Positions 34,065 through 44,338 of a DNA stretch of 64,000 nucleotides are shown in pieces (within the stretch, counting starts at the first letter, position 1; each line of letters opens with the position of its first letter). The position numbers were made by a program, and so were the translations under genes. The stretch is taken from positions 1 through 64,000 of the forward strand of contig NXFV01001865.1 in assembly GCA_002803225.1 (NCBI GenBank), in the 5' to 3' direction. The notes under the pieces are model-generated. The model searched no databases, was not told the origin of the DNA, and saw nothing but the letters and a program-made list of their open reading frames with translations. The stretch comes from Gamarada debralockiae (Eukaryota; Ascomycota; Leotiomycetes; Helotiales; Hyphodiscaceae).

Positions 34065-35062
34065 CACCCTGTCGGATTTGCCTATGATTAATATCCTCCT
34101 CGCTAGAGTAAGAGGTCTCTGGTGATAACATATACTAGATGATTTGGAAGGATTATAATTATTAAGTTTAGTGAACGATTATGGATGTTGATTTGTCCAT
34201 GGATACAGAGAGTGGAAATTCGAGTAGATCGAAATAGGAGCCGGCGAAGCGAGCTCAATCTCATGGATCTTCAATCGCTGACTTGTAGTCAGCGGTTGGG
34301 TTGTACCAGAAGAACACGATATCCGGCGCATCTTCTTGAGATACCATTCGTGGAATATGAATCGCTCAATTATGCTGAACCAATCTCTGGAGTCCTGGGC
34401 TTTCACCAAGTCTAGACAAGGACGCGGATCTGGACACGGAAAATGGTTCATTAGATTTGAATGATTGAGATAGGACACGTTGAATGAAGGGGATAGTATA
34501 GTTGTCAGATATTGAAAGTAAGGTATGGGATGTTTGTGCTGGATGAGGTTACCAAGGAGCTATTCCCATGTGGCCGACATCAGGAACTCCTTTGTGAATA
34601 GCTCAAGTTCAATGAAGTACTAGAATCCATAATCTAGATCCGGATTCTGAGCTATCTATTTCATATAAACGGTTGAGATTATAGATTTGGGATTATTCAA
34701 ATTTGGTGAATGAGGATTCATGCCCAGGTCAGATGCCTTTACGAATCGCTCAGGGGTAATGAGCGATTCGCCGCAGCACTGGTTGGCATTAAGATTCATG
34801 CCTATTGCGTATTTGCGAGCTCCAACGCCTTCAATCATGAACATTCCCCTTGGGGGCTCTTAAATGGTGCTACAAGGAAGCTTTGAACTGATGCCAGGAG
34901 AAGCACCACCTAGAGAAACGTACTTTTACAGTAGACTACGCAAGATTACTTTGCTTTGCATGTCTGATGTACATATCTGGTGTACAGTGGATTGCCATCT
35001 AGATGCAACATCACGCTGGCGACGCCGCGTAATCTTGTGAACTGAAGGAAAAGCCATCTACC
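34065..35062. other. Intergenic; uncertain upstream exon
   Basis: A 99-codon minus-strand open frame at 34179-34478 (with FSIIERFIFHEWYLKKMRRI) and a 62-codon one at 34656-34844 could be upstream exons of the Asn-rich gene or noise. I cannot connect them with confidence. Confidence 0.3.
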
Positions 35063-35872
35063 TCAAAGCTTAGCCTTAGCCTGCAACTCCTGCTCCTTCC
35101 ACCGCCTATTAACCACCACGCCCCTATAATAACTCCACAAGCCCGCCAACCCCGCAAGCGGCGGACACAGTAGCAATAACCAAGCCCACCACTTCGGGCT
35201 GCTCCTCTGCACCTCCTGCATAACCCTCTCAACTTCCCTCTTAAGATCCTCCTTATCTCCATCATTCATCACCACAACACCCATCCCCTTTCCCCTTGCC
35301 TCACACCTCTTCGCCTTCTCCATAACATCCCCCTGGCTCTTAACTCTATTCTCCGCATCCTCGGCCGTGAGATGTGGATCCCGTTCCCGTAACCTCTTCA
35401 TCTGTATAGCCGGGTCGCTCACAGCAACAACCATGACCGTCCCACACAGTGCATCAAGCCCACTCTCAAAGAGCAGCGCAACATCCAACACCACCGCCCA
35501 ACAACCCTTCAAATAACAATACAACAACTGTTTATACATCTCCAACCTAACCGCCGGATGCACGATCTTATTCAGCACCGCTCTATCTTTCTTCCTCTCC
35601 TCAGAATCGCCAAACACCCTCCTCCCAAGAGCTGGGCGATTCAGCGGTGCGCCTTTAGATTTATCGTATTTGGTGTCGGTGAGCAGGAGATCGGGCGTTG
35701 TGGAGGAGAAATGCGCGACGATCTTGTTGTAGCCGGATGTGCCTGGTTCGACTACTTTGCGCGCGAGGAGATCGCCGTCGATTATGGGGAGGGAGTATGG
35801 TGGTGCAGAGAGGATTGAGGAGACGGTTGATTTGCCGGTCGCGATGGAGCCGGTTAGGCCTAGGAGGAGCAT
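35063..35872 (-). CDS. CAB5: Dephospho-CoA kinase
   Basis: This enzyme catalyses the last step of coenzyme A synthesis: ATP-dependent phosphorylation of the 3'-hydroxyl of dephospho-CoA. One exon encodes 269 residues. The N-terminus has the P-loop GLTGSIATGKST (about residues 5-16), then IDGDLLARKVVEPGTSGY, a typical substrate-binding segment. HPAVR and the VLDVALLFESGLD lid motif follow, and RLRERDPHLTAEDAENRVKSQ forms the CoA-binding helix. After the catalytic domain a hydrophobic segment (WWAWLLLLCPPLAGLAGLW, near residue 235) suggests a C-terminal membrane anchor, consistent with membrane-associated fungal Cab5. The protein ends in AKL. It lies 352 bases upstream of, and on the same strand as, glutamate kinase. 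Confidence 0.95.
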   Translation of the reverse strand: MLLLGLTGSIATGKSTVSSILSAPPYSLPIIDGDLLARKVVEPGTSGYNKIVAHFSSTTPDLLLTDTKYDKSKGAPLNRPALGRRVFGDSEERKKDRAVLNKIVHPAVRLEMYKQLLYCYLKGCWAVVLDVALLFESGLDALCGTVMVVAVSDPAIQMKRLRERDPHLTAEDAENRVKSQGDVMEKAKRCEARGKGMGVVVMNDGDKEDLKREVERVMQEVQRSSPKWWAWLLLLCPPLAGLAGLWSYYRGVVVNRRWKEQELQAKAKL

Positions 35873-36224
35873 TCTGGGCGTTGTGGTTGAAATTGGAGAT
35901 AGGGAGAGGAGGGGATGAAGTGATTTGGACGGAATGGGGTGACTTGAGGTTGACGATTTGCGGGGTGAGATGGGCCGAGCTTTGTCGGCTGTTGCGTGCG
36001 AATTTCAGGGGTTTCCCTTAACCCGTGTTTTTAAAACCTTTGAACTTAACTTTCTTTAGACGTTGGTCATGAGTATCGGAGAATTCTCCAAGTCTCATCG
36101 TTGGAATCTTCTAAACGATTGCGATTTATTTGGTCCTTCCGGCTTTTTGAACACAACTCCGCCACTTCTTTCTGCGCCATCAAATCAACCCTATCACAAC
36201 GCCAACTTATCCAGGTCTTTCCCT
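35873..36224. other. Short intergenic region
   Basis: This is the promoter side of the dephospho-CoA kinase gene and the 3' flank of the glutamate kinase gene. No gene seen. Confidence 0.5.
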
Positions 36225-37742
36225 TTAGAGCTCTCTGCTCGGAGTAGCAGGTCTACTCTCCCTATTAAAGAAACTAATATTCTCCCTTAGTGCCACATAC
36301 TCACTATCCGCATACCCCAGCAGTCCCTGAATCTCACTACTCCTAACCCCTTTTATCCTGGCTATTTCGGCTGCACTGTAATTCACCAGTGCTCTGCCAA
36401 CCTCCACTCCTTCACCTTCCCACAATTTTGATCCACCTCGAGGAAGCCTATCTACAACCACCAAACGTACAGCTTCTTGCTGCGCAAATCCACCTTCAAC
36501 ATCCACCACCCCGACAGGAAGGAGCCCAGCTTTGGCAGCTAGAGCACGATGTGCGCCTGCATCGATATATATTGTCCCATGGGGAGCGAGACCGTGGAGG
36601 AGCCAGAAATAGCGATCTCGGATTGGTTGTGGGGATGGGATGAAGCGAGTGTGTAAAGGAGTTTTGAGCTTGGGTTCTGTATTCAACGAAGCTGTTGAGC
36701 GAGCTAGGGGTTCCTCAAACGAGCCGTTTGATGCATCAATGGTTTTGCCTCGAGGCGGAGTATCTGGCTGGGAGGTAGACGGCTTGATGGCTTGGACGTA
36801 GCGGACTATGTTGGCTATGTTTCCCGGGTTCGAGGAGCGTGTGATGACGGTTGTGACGCCGGCTGATGTTGCAAGGCGGGCTGCTACTATTTTGGTGGAC
36901 ATTCCACCTGTGCCTAAGGCTGAGCCTGCACTGGATACTGCTCTTAGATCAGTGGCTGCTATCTCATATCTTTGATGCGAGTGACAAATACCATCGGCTT
37001 GCAAAGCAGCAATATCTTCCACTACCTCAATAGCCTCGGCATCAGGATGAGTTCTAGGATTCTTGTCATACAGACAATCTACGTCCGTCATCAGAAACAG
37101 ATAATCTGCATGGACCATTGCTGCCGTGATAGCTGACAATGTGTCATTATCTCCAAATTTGATTTCAGTGACTGCTAATGTATCGTTCTCATTGACGATA
37201 GGGATCACGCCCATTTCAAGGAGCTCAGCAAAGGTGTTTTGAGCATTGAGATATTGTGTACGCTGCTATTAATTAGGCTCTGTTCCATCTGAACTTTGGA
37301 AAGACTCACATCCGCAATGTCATTCCTCGTTAGCAGTATCTGAGCAATTGGCTGCTGCAAATGTGCAAACAAGTTATCCCAGAGACTTATAAGTCTGCAC
37401 TGTCCAATGGCCGCCAAAGCCTATCTTCTCAATCAGCAGCTATACTTTTAAGTCCAAATATCACGTGCCTGTATCCTTGGAAGGTGCTTCGGCCTCTTCT
37501 CCATATCCATCCTCCTCAGCCCAACTCCAATAGCGCCCGAAGACACAATGATGACTTTATGGCCATCTTTATGAAGCTTCACAGCAGTCTCCACAATCAA
37601 ACTTAGAATAGAGAGGAGAGGTTCATGGGTTTTCTCGTCCACAATTGAACTTGTTCCTGCATATGGTTAGCCTCGCAGACTTGCTTTTTGCAGGACACTC
37701 ACCAAGCTTTATGACGATTGTCAGAGGTTTAGGTCCCTTCAT
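36225..37742 (-). CDS. PRO1: Glutamate 5-kinase
   Basis: It phosphorylates glutamate to gamma-glutamyl phosphate, the first and usually proline-inhibited step of proline synthesis in the cytosol. Four exons (37703-37742, 37469-37656, 37310-37420, 36225-37262) sum to 458 residues. The amino-acid-kinase domain starts with [14 protein letters not shown], has [36 protein letters not shown] and [20 protein letters not shown], and [18 protein letters not shown]-terminal PUA domain (about residues 340-425; [29 protein letters not shown]) makes it the long form. A low-complexity linker near residue 270-320 separates them. Intron 2 (37421-37468) appears to start with GC instead of GT; the frame is only kept that way. 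Confidence 0.95.
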
Positions 37743-38027
37743 CTTGAATTTAAGTGGACGCTCGATTCGAATGAGAGGATTTGAAATGAGAAGAAGCTAA
37801 AGATAGCAGAACTGAAATCAAATGCATAGATATACGGCTGATGCTCTTTGTAGTACGGACTTTCACCTGCGAAATCGCACCGGCAGAACCCCAAACTTTT
37901 TTTCTCACCGCCTTTCAACCTCCACCTGAGCTCCACCAAAAAATCCACCAACGCCCTGCTCGTCGCCCTGCAACATCTACGCCCTTCCCACCACCTTCTG
38001 TCCGTCCACATCACTCCCTCATTCACA

Positions 38028-38847
38028 ATGGCAGAAGACACCTCAAAACCCTCTCCCCCCACCTCACCAACAGCTAACGACCCCCTAAAAACCGGCTACG
38101 ACCCCTCGCGCCCTTGGTTCAACATCTGGAACATCCTCACCAACCGCATGACCCCCCTGGGTCAATTCCACTACCGCGAAGATAGCTACATAAAAAACGA
38201 AGCGCGAGACTGCAAGAACTGCGAAGAATGGCGAGATTGGTGTTTCAAATACTCACCCATGATAATATTCCTCCAAAAGAACATTCGAGATCTAAACGGC
38301 GATCTCAATTCCACGAATGTGAGATGTAGGAGGAATCCGGCGAGGATAGTAGGGGTGGACACAGATGAGGATGGGAACGAGAGGATTAAGGTTTATAGGC
38401 AGGGAGGAGGGTTTAGTCCTGATCATGGGATTTTGATTGCTGCCAATGAGATGCGGGATCGGAAACATTTGGAGGATACGTTGGCGCATGAAATGGTGCA
38501 TGCGTGGGATCACTTGAGGTGGAAGGTTGATTGGGCGGATTTGAGGCATGCGGCTTGTACTGAGGTATTTTATACTTTGTGTGAAAGGATGCGAGTGGTA
38601 GCTAACAAATGGATGGTAGATTCGAGCATCGAGTCTCAGCGGAGAGTGTAGATGGACGCGCGAGTTCTTCACGAGGAACAACTTCACAATCACACAGCAA
38701 CATCAGAACTGTGTACGCGCGAGAGCGGTGCGTTCGGTGATGGCGAGACCGAGTTGTAAGGACGATGTGCAGGCTGTGAAGGTTGTGAATGAAGTGTGGG
38801 ATTCATGTTTTGCGGATACGCGACCTTTTGATGAAATCTACAGATAG
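38028..38847 (+). CDS. ATP23: Mitochondrial inner membrane protease Atp23
   Basis: Atp23 is an intermembrane-space metalloprotease that processes the Atp6 precursor and helps F1Fo-ATP synthase assembly. Two exons (38028-38564 and 38620-38847; intron 55 bases) give 254 residues. The zinc motif HEMVH is at residues 154-158 ([14 protein letters not shown]). Conserved cysteines of the family are present: [13 protein letters not shown] and [10 protein letters not shown] before the motif, then [20 protein letters not shown] and MARPSC after it, consistent with disulfide folding through Mia40. The tail [19 protein letters not shown] is the usual ending. The start was chosen as the first ATG before [16 protein letters not shown] sequence. 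It converges with the Aurora kinase gene, the two stops being 250 bases apart. Confidence 0.95.
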
Positions 38848-39096
38848 AGGAGCCATGGGTTTTGTACGAATATTAGAGGAAGATGTCTGGGACAGGCGTG
38901 TATGCTTGTATGATTATTATATCGGATCAGCGTTGGCGTACAGGAATATAATGATCTCTGATTCCAAACATCATGCTCCTCCTTCTCGTTCTGACACCTA
39001 TGCCTTTAGATCGCTCATGTTGCTTCAACAATTGATTGATTCTAACCCCAAGCTCCACAAATGCCCCACAGCGCCAAAGGAAAGTCATAAAAGTCG

Positions 39097-40428
39097 TTAT
39101 TCATCGCGATCTGCACTCATAGTTGAGGACTTGCTGCCGGTAGACTTCGAATCTCGCGTGCTTGCCCGCTCGCCCTTTACGCAATGTTTGATGATCCAGG
39201 GATGCTTTTGGACTTGCTCGAGAGGTATCCGCTTTTCTGGGTCAAGGACAAGAAGCTGCAATTGTTAGTACAATCTAGGAAGCAGGCTGATATAACTCAC
39301 TCTCTTAATCAGGTCCTTTGCCTCTGGACTGACAAAGTTCGGAACCGTCATCTCGCCTCTTGCAATCCTCCTCTGGGTCATGACTGGCGTATCCTCAAAC
39401 GGCGCCTCTCCAACCAAGAACTCATACGTCAAAACACCCAAACTCCACAGATCGACCTTGTCGGTGTAGTAATTATCGTGGTTTCCAGGCTTGATCATCT
39501 CCGGCGGCAGGTAATCGAGAGTTCCACACATTGTCTTTCTCCTGTTGTTTGGCGCGTGAACACTCCATCCGAAATCCGAAATCTTGATCTCGCCATGTAT
39601 ACCAACAAGAATATTCTCTGGCTTAATATCCCTGTGAATGACATGCTTCTTGTGGAGGTATTTCAGGGCTGCGGCCATCTGGGCGATATATTGAGCAGCT
39701 TTCCATTCGGGAAACCGGTTCTCGCGACGAAGATGCTTGTACAGTTCTCCCTTACCAGCGAACTCGAGAATCAAGAATATTCGCTTGCTATCGTGGAAAT
39801 GGCCGTATAGTTGTAGGATATTTGGATGTCGTAAATTGCTTTGGATCTCGATCTCTCTTCGCACCTGCCTCTCGACACCACCACCGTGCTGGATTTCATT
39901 CTTGTGGAGAACTTTCAGCGCACAGACAAATCCACTGCTGCGCTCTCTAGCCAGGTATACACGACCAAACTTCCCCTTCCCTAGTGGTCTGCCGATCTCA
40001 AACATGCCGAGATGGAACTTCTTCGGTGGTGCTGGTTGCTCGTAAATAGGATTTGACTTCCGCTCAACTCTGACCAATTCGTCTGACCCTCGAGATGAGC
40101 CTGATCCTGTTTTTCGTGGGGGTGAGCCGGGGCCATTCGGCATGTTGGGTCGCCATTGTGCAGCTTGGGAAGGAACGGTGACGATGGTGCTGGTTGTGTT
40201 TTGATTTTGTAATGCGATTTTCAGGAGATTGGCTCGACTTGAGTTTTGTGATAGTTGGGAGTTGGAGATAGCTGTGGAGGCAGTGACCTTTGTTTAGTTA
40301 GTAAATAGCTATCTTGCATGGAGGTTCTGCATTACCTTGGACTTTTGATATTTGCTTCCATCGCCAGGATCATTCTCGTCGTTCACTGACATACGCTCGA
40401 ATCGCGACTCGAGAGTACGGGTGGCCAT
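39097..40428 (-). CDS. IPL1/ark1: Aurora-type serine/threonine kinase
   Basis: Aurora kinase is the catalytic subunit of the chromosomal passenger complex, correcting kinetochore attachment and driving cytokinesis. Three exons (40336-40428, 39301-40287, 39097-39255; introns 48 and 45 bases) give 412 residues. After a disordered N-terminus of about 125 residues the kinase domain has [11 protein letters not shown] (Gly loop), [12 protein letters not shown] (VAIK Lys), [10 protein letters not shown] (catalytic loop), [11 protein letters not shown] (DFG) and the Aurora activation segment [19 protein letters not shown] with its phosphorylatable Thr. The last exon carries [21 protein letters not shown] short Ser-rich tail ends in ADRDE. 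It is divergent from the TIP41 gene with 426 bases between starts. Confidence 0.96.
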
Positions 40429-40854
40429 TTCGTTGAAGGAAACAATGTATAATATCCTATTCCTCCCTTTGTATTGTTCAAAAAACCAATTGTCTGTCGT
40501 GCTGTGTTGTTAGTATTGATCTGTCGCGGATTTGAGTCTGGAGTTCGATGTTCTTGGAGGTTGTTTTCCTCAAGACGCTAGTGGTCGACAGGGCAACCAT
40601 GACCTCCGCACTGTCTGCCCACTGTCTGCCTCGCCTCGTCAAACCTCGACCCACAGCCTTGCGAACCTAGAATTTCGGGTGAACGATTCTATTATTGTTG
40701 CGGGAACAACCTTACACCAACGAAGAGCATCTATCCGAAGCGGATATCTGTGCAGTTAACTGCATGAACCGAATCTATCGTCACGAATAAACGCGTCCTT
40801 GAGGAACGCCTTCACACAAACCCTCCGCAGCATCACCCCTCCCTGACAACCAAT
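40429..40854. promoter_or_regulatory. Divergent promoter region (Aurora / TIP41)
   Basis: This is a 426-base region between two outward-facing housekeeping genes, with no coding sequence recognised. The section just before 40855 is C-rich (leader of TIP41). Confidence 0.4.
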
Positions 40855-41676
40855 ATGTCTTTCAACGGTGCGTTCAACGAGCCCTACCCTACACCTGCAT
40901 CCGCAGAGCAGTCCACCGTATCATATACCCAGAAAGGCTTCAAGATCAGCGCCCGGAAGCTACCCATCTCCAAATCCGGTCCAATCGATGAGATGTCAAA
41001 GAAGCTCGGAATTCCGGTTCCTGAAATGATCTTTGGAGACAACATGGTTTCGATAGAGCACGTGGCAAGTGGCTGGCGATTGGAGTTTAACGCACATGAT
41101 GCTCTCGATCGAGTGGACAAGACGGACAAGAATATGTTGAAGGTTGCCTATTCGAAGGAGTGGTCAAGTAGCAGGTATTATTCCCCGTAATGACCGTGTA
41201 GGCTTTCATTGACAATTTGTAGGGAGAAGACACACGAAGGTATTAAGGAAGTGGTGAAGCCATTCGACTGGTCATACACAACAGACTACAAGGGAACTAC
41301 GACGAAGGGCAAGCCATTCCAGATGCCACCCGCGGCGGAGGCGGAACCCATACCTATCGACCTTCTGAAACGGCCCGACCCTATCCTGTTTTTCGAAGAA
41401 GTGGTTCTATACGAAAGTGAACTTGATGATAATGGCATATCCGTCTTATCCTGCAAGCTGCGGGTTATGCCTGATCGCATGTTGCTACTGTGCCGCCTTT
41501 TCATGAGACTGGACAAGGTGCTGATCAGGGTCAGAGACACGAGGATTTACGTAGATTTCAACACGGGCAAGGTCATTAGGGATTATACTGAGAAAGAGGA
41601 CGCTTTTGATAAAGTCAAGAAGGTATGTTTGGAATTCAATACAGAGTGGTGTTCCCAATACACGATATTTCAGTGA
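40855..41676 (+). CDS. TIP41: TIP41-like protein
   Basis: Tip41 binds Tap42/alpha4 and PP2A-type phosphatases and counteracts TOR signalling in the cytosol. Two exons (40855-41174 and 41223-41676; intron 48 bases) give 257 residues. Family landmarks are KISARKLPISKSGPIDEMSK, PEMIFGDNMVSIEHV, FDWSYTTDYKGT, DLLKRPDPILFFEEVVLYES and the strongly conserved LSCKLRVMPDRMLLLCRLFM, then LDKVLIRVRDTRIYVDF. The C-terminal end is uncertain: after AFDKVKK the DNA reads GTATGT...TTTCAG followed by TGA, so the last 14 codons (VCLEFN... to the stop at 41676) may be intron, with a stop immediately or a few codons downstream. Fungal Tip41 proteins usually have a slightly longer tail. Confidence 0.92.
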
Positions 41677-44338
41677 GCTTGGGATTCTTGGCTAGATGCC
41701 ATCAATAATCCTCATCCGAAGTCAGAAGTTCAGTGTCCCATATCCGCTATTTTAGTCAACCGGCCATTTTTGCCTGTTTAGTCGGCTTGCAGCTTGAGTG
41801 TACTCGGTACTTGGTAATTTGTGCCGGTCACGTTCCCTACGGAGTATTTCTACGGAGTTTTACTGCGGAATATTCACCCGCAAGTGTTGGGCTCGCTTCT
41901 TGATGACCTCTTCCTTCCGTTCAATCGTTCATTGGAGTTAGGAGTTTACGTTGGAGAAGCTGGTTACGGGCTATGAGAATGGACGTTATCCAAACTGAAT
42001 TATGCAGTCGTTCCAGTCATTCAAGCTATTGGAAAACTCCGTCGTTTTGGGATTGTCGGTATTCCGAGCAATAAGCTTTTGGAACCGGGCCGTTCCAAGC
42101 TGCAGTAGTGGACGGGGCCGATACATTTACCCCCTTGTTTCTGTTGAGTTCTTCTGCGATGATCAGCAGCTGACAGCTTCTTTAGAGTCTCTTATTCTCA
42201 GGTCGACTGCCAGATGATCTCACCGTGGCTCTCCGAGATCCGAACCAAATCGCTCATTTGCTGCCCGAAGTTGCACATACTTTGGAGGTTTTAACGTTAC
42301 CCTAATACATCAGATTCTAGGGAAGCTTCCGCTGGAAGAGTTTATGAACTGAATTCAGAAGGGCATAGCGTTGGAGTTTGGGATTAGGTGCCTTGGCTGC
42401 ATACTTTGTATCGTTCAGGCGTTTTGAGGGATTCGACAATCCGATGTGTCAAATAGGCCATTGGTGATACAACCTCTGTAGCTTACACAGCCAGGCTGAT
42501 CAATGAACCCCCACTTTCACCATACGATCCACTGCACTGGATCTCCGTGTCGAAGCATACCTCAGTCTGGCTTCACCTTATCATTGACTTTTTGCGAAGA
42601 GTTCCACCTGAACCTACCTTTGGTTCGTGCAGTTTCTAGGATGGAGTCAGGTATTATCTTGGCTACACAGGCCGGCCTTGGACCCGTGTACAAGGGGGCC
42701 AATCATGGGATCATGAGATGGCGATGAACCCCACGACTTAACATTTCAGTCCATGCGTAAGTTTGCGGGATTAAACCGACACGGCATTGATCTGAAAACT
42801 TGCAGATTCCGTCCGAAGCTTCTCCGAAAGCATATCTGACACAAGCAGCACGATTCCAAAAGCTTAAGTCGTCCCAAGATCAACTAGATTTTGCTATCTC
42901 AGATCCCTAACCAACTTTCCAACTTTCTCACAAACACACGGACATCTTGAATCTCAGGAGTCTAACATCCCGTCTTAATTGCCCGGAAGATCTGGAGATC
43001 ATGACCAGGATGAAGGAAAGGTTCGGCAGATCGTCTTGTCAAGTAAAATCCCGAATAACCCTTTTCACTTCCCTGAATCGTGCTTGTTGAAGTGTCTCAG
43101 AACTCAAACATGGATTAAACCAGTCTCGGGGCTTCGCCGGACGTAACTTTCCGTCGCATGAGATTGGAATCGCTTGTATGTCTAGTACCTTTGAACATTG
43201 TGGGATGATGGAAGAAGTCAACACCAAGTCTCATTGCCAAGGACTCTTCAGCCCACATACGACATGCCCCGCATTCGCCTTGCGCATCCTTATTTATATC
43301 TTCATTCATGTTATATCGTCTCAAGCATGCGGTGTCGATGACGAATTGACTTCTTAACTTTCTTCGTCGTCTCGTCCTGATCGAAACGCCAGCCGCTTGT
43401 TCGCATGTCCTTTGGAAGGTTGGAAGGAAGCTCCATGCATTGTGATCCATCCGATTATTTAGGCCTTTCTGGTTGCAAGGGAACCAATTAAGGAAGGGAT
43501 CGTGAAAACTCTAAGCATGCGGACGTGGTTCCAGGTCCTGAGTCGTGGAAGACAGAGGGTGGTCCGTGAGGCTTGAGACTACTGAAGTACTACTGCAGGT
43601 AGACACAAGTACCTACTACGAGTATTCACACGACACCAGGCCTCATGCAAGGCACAAGTTTATTGAACGACGATGACAATAATAATATATTTCAGATAGC
43701 TAAAAATCGAATCAATAAACAACAGTGAACTTTCGTTCGCAGCGATTCTGTACTGTAGTCTCCTCATTAAAGACGCAGCTGGACCCGTGAAGGCCGTGGA
43801 CATGCATCTCGTCTCATCTTATACTCTAATCACAAGACACCGAGGTTTCGTCTACCAGGCCGTTGGTTATTACACTTGGCATCGGGACATTTTGTGCTAA
43901 GGACTGGGAATGTTTGATATAGGTTTGGGGTGGATGCGAGTCGAATCCATGGAGAAGAGAAACGGCCCAGGATTTCTATGCAGCTAGTCTTTTTGCAGAC
44001 CTGTACATACATAACCTCATCACCTCTTCTGGGTTATTTCACCGCTGGTTACTCTTTCCTCCAGACCGTCCAGAGGGGGTCGATCTCGCATAGAAATATT
44101 GATTTTTGGATATTTTGTCTTCGGCCTCGCTTGGGAAGGTTTAGTCCAGCTGCTTTGCCCCTCCTCGCCTTAACCAAATCCGCACCTTATTAGAACAAGA
44201 GGGCGTTCGCGCTACACGAGAAAGGAACAACCTTGACGAACGTGACTGGCTTTGACAAATGGAGTGATTGCTGAGATTTCTTCTTCAACGCCATTTCCAG
44301 CCTCTTCCAAACCTTCCCGTCAGCCTGGCAAGTGGCAG
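41677..44338. other. Long gene-poor interval
   Basis: I see no supported gene in 2.66 kb. Short open frames at 42002-42217, 42503-42727 (plus) and 43115-43450 (minus, 111 codons, CGACRMWAEE) show no domain. Near 41840-41870 TACGGAGTATTT and TACGGAGTTTTA repeat. From about 43600 on AT-rich sequence alternates with pyrimidine tracts, which would suit the long 5' region of the M16 peptidase gene. Confidence 0.45.

Noticed and set aside
43115..43450. 111-codon minus-strand frame in the gap before the M16 peptidase
   Set aside because: No recognisable motif beyond a few cysteines, no supporting splice sites and no neighbouring exons.
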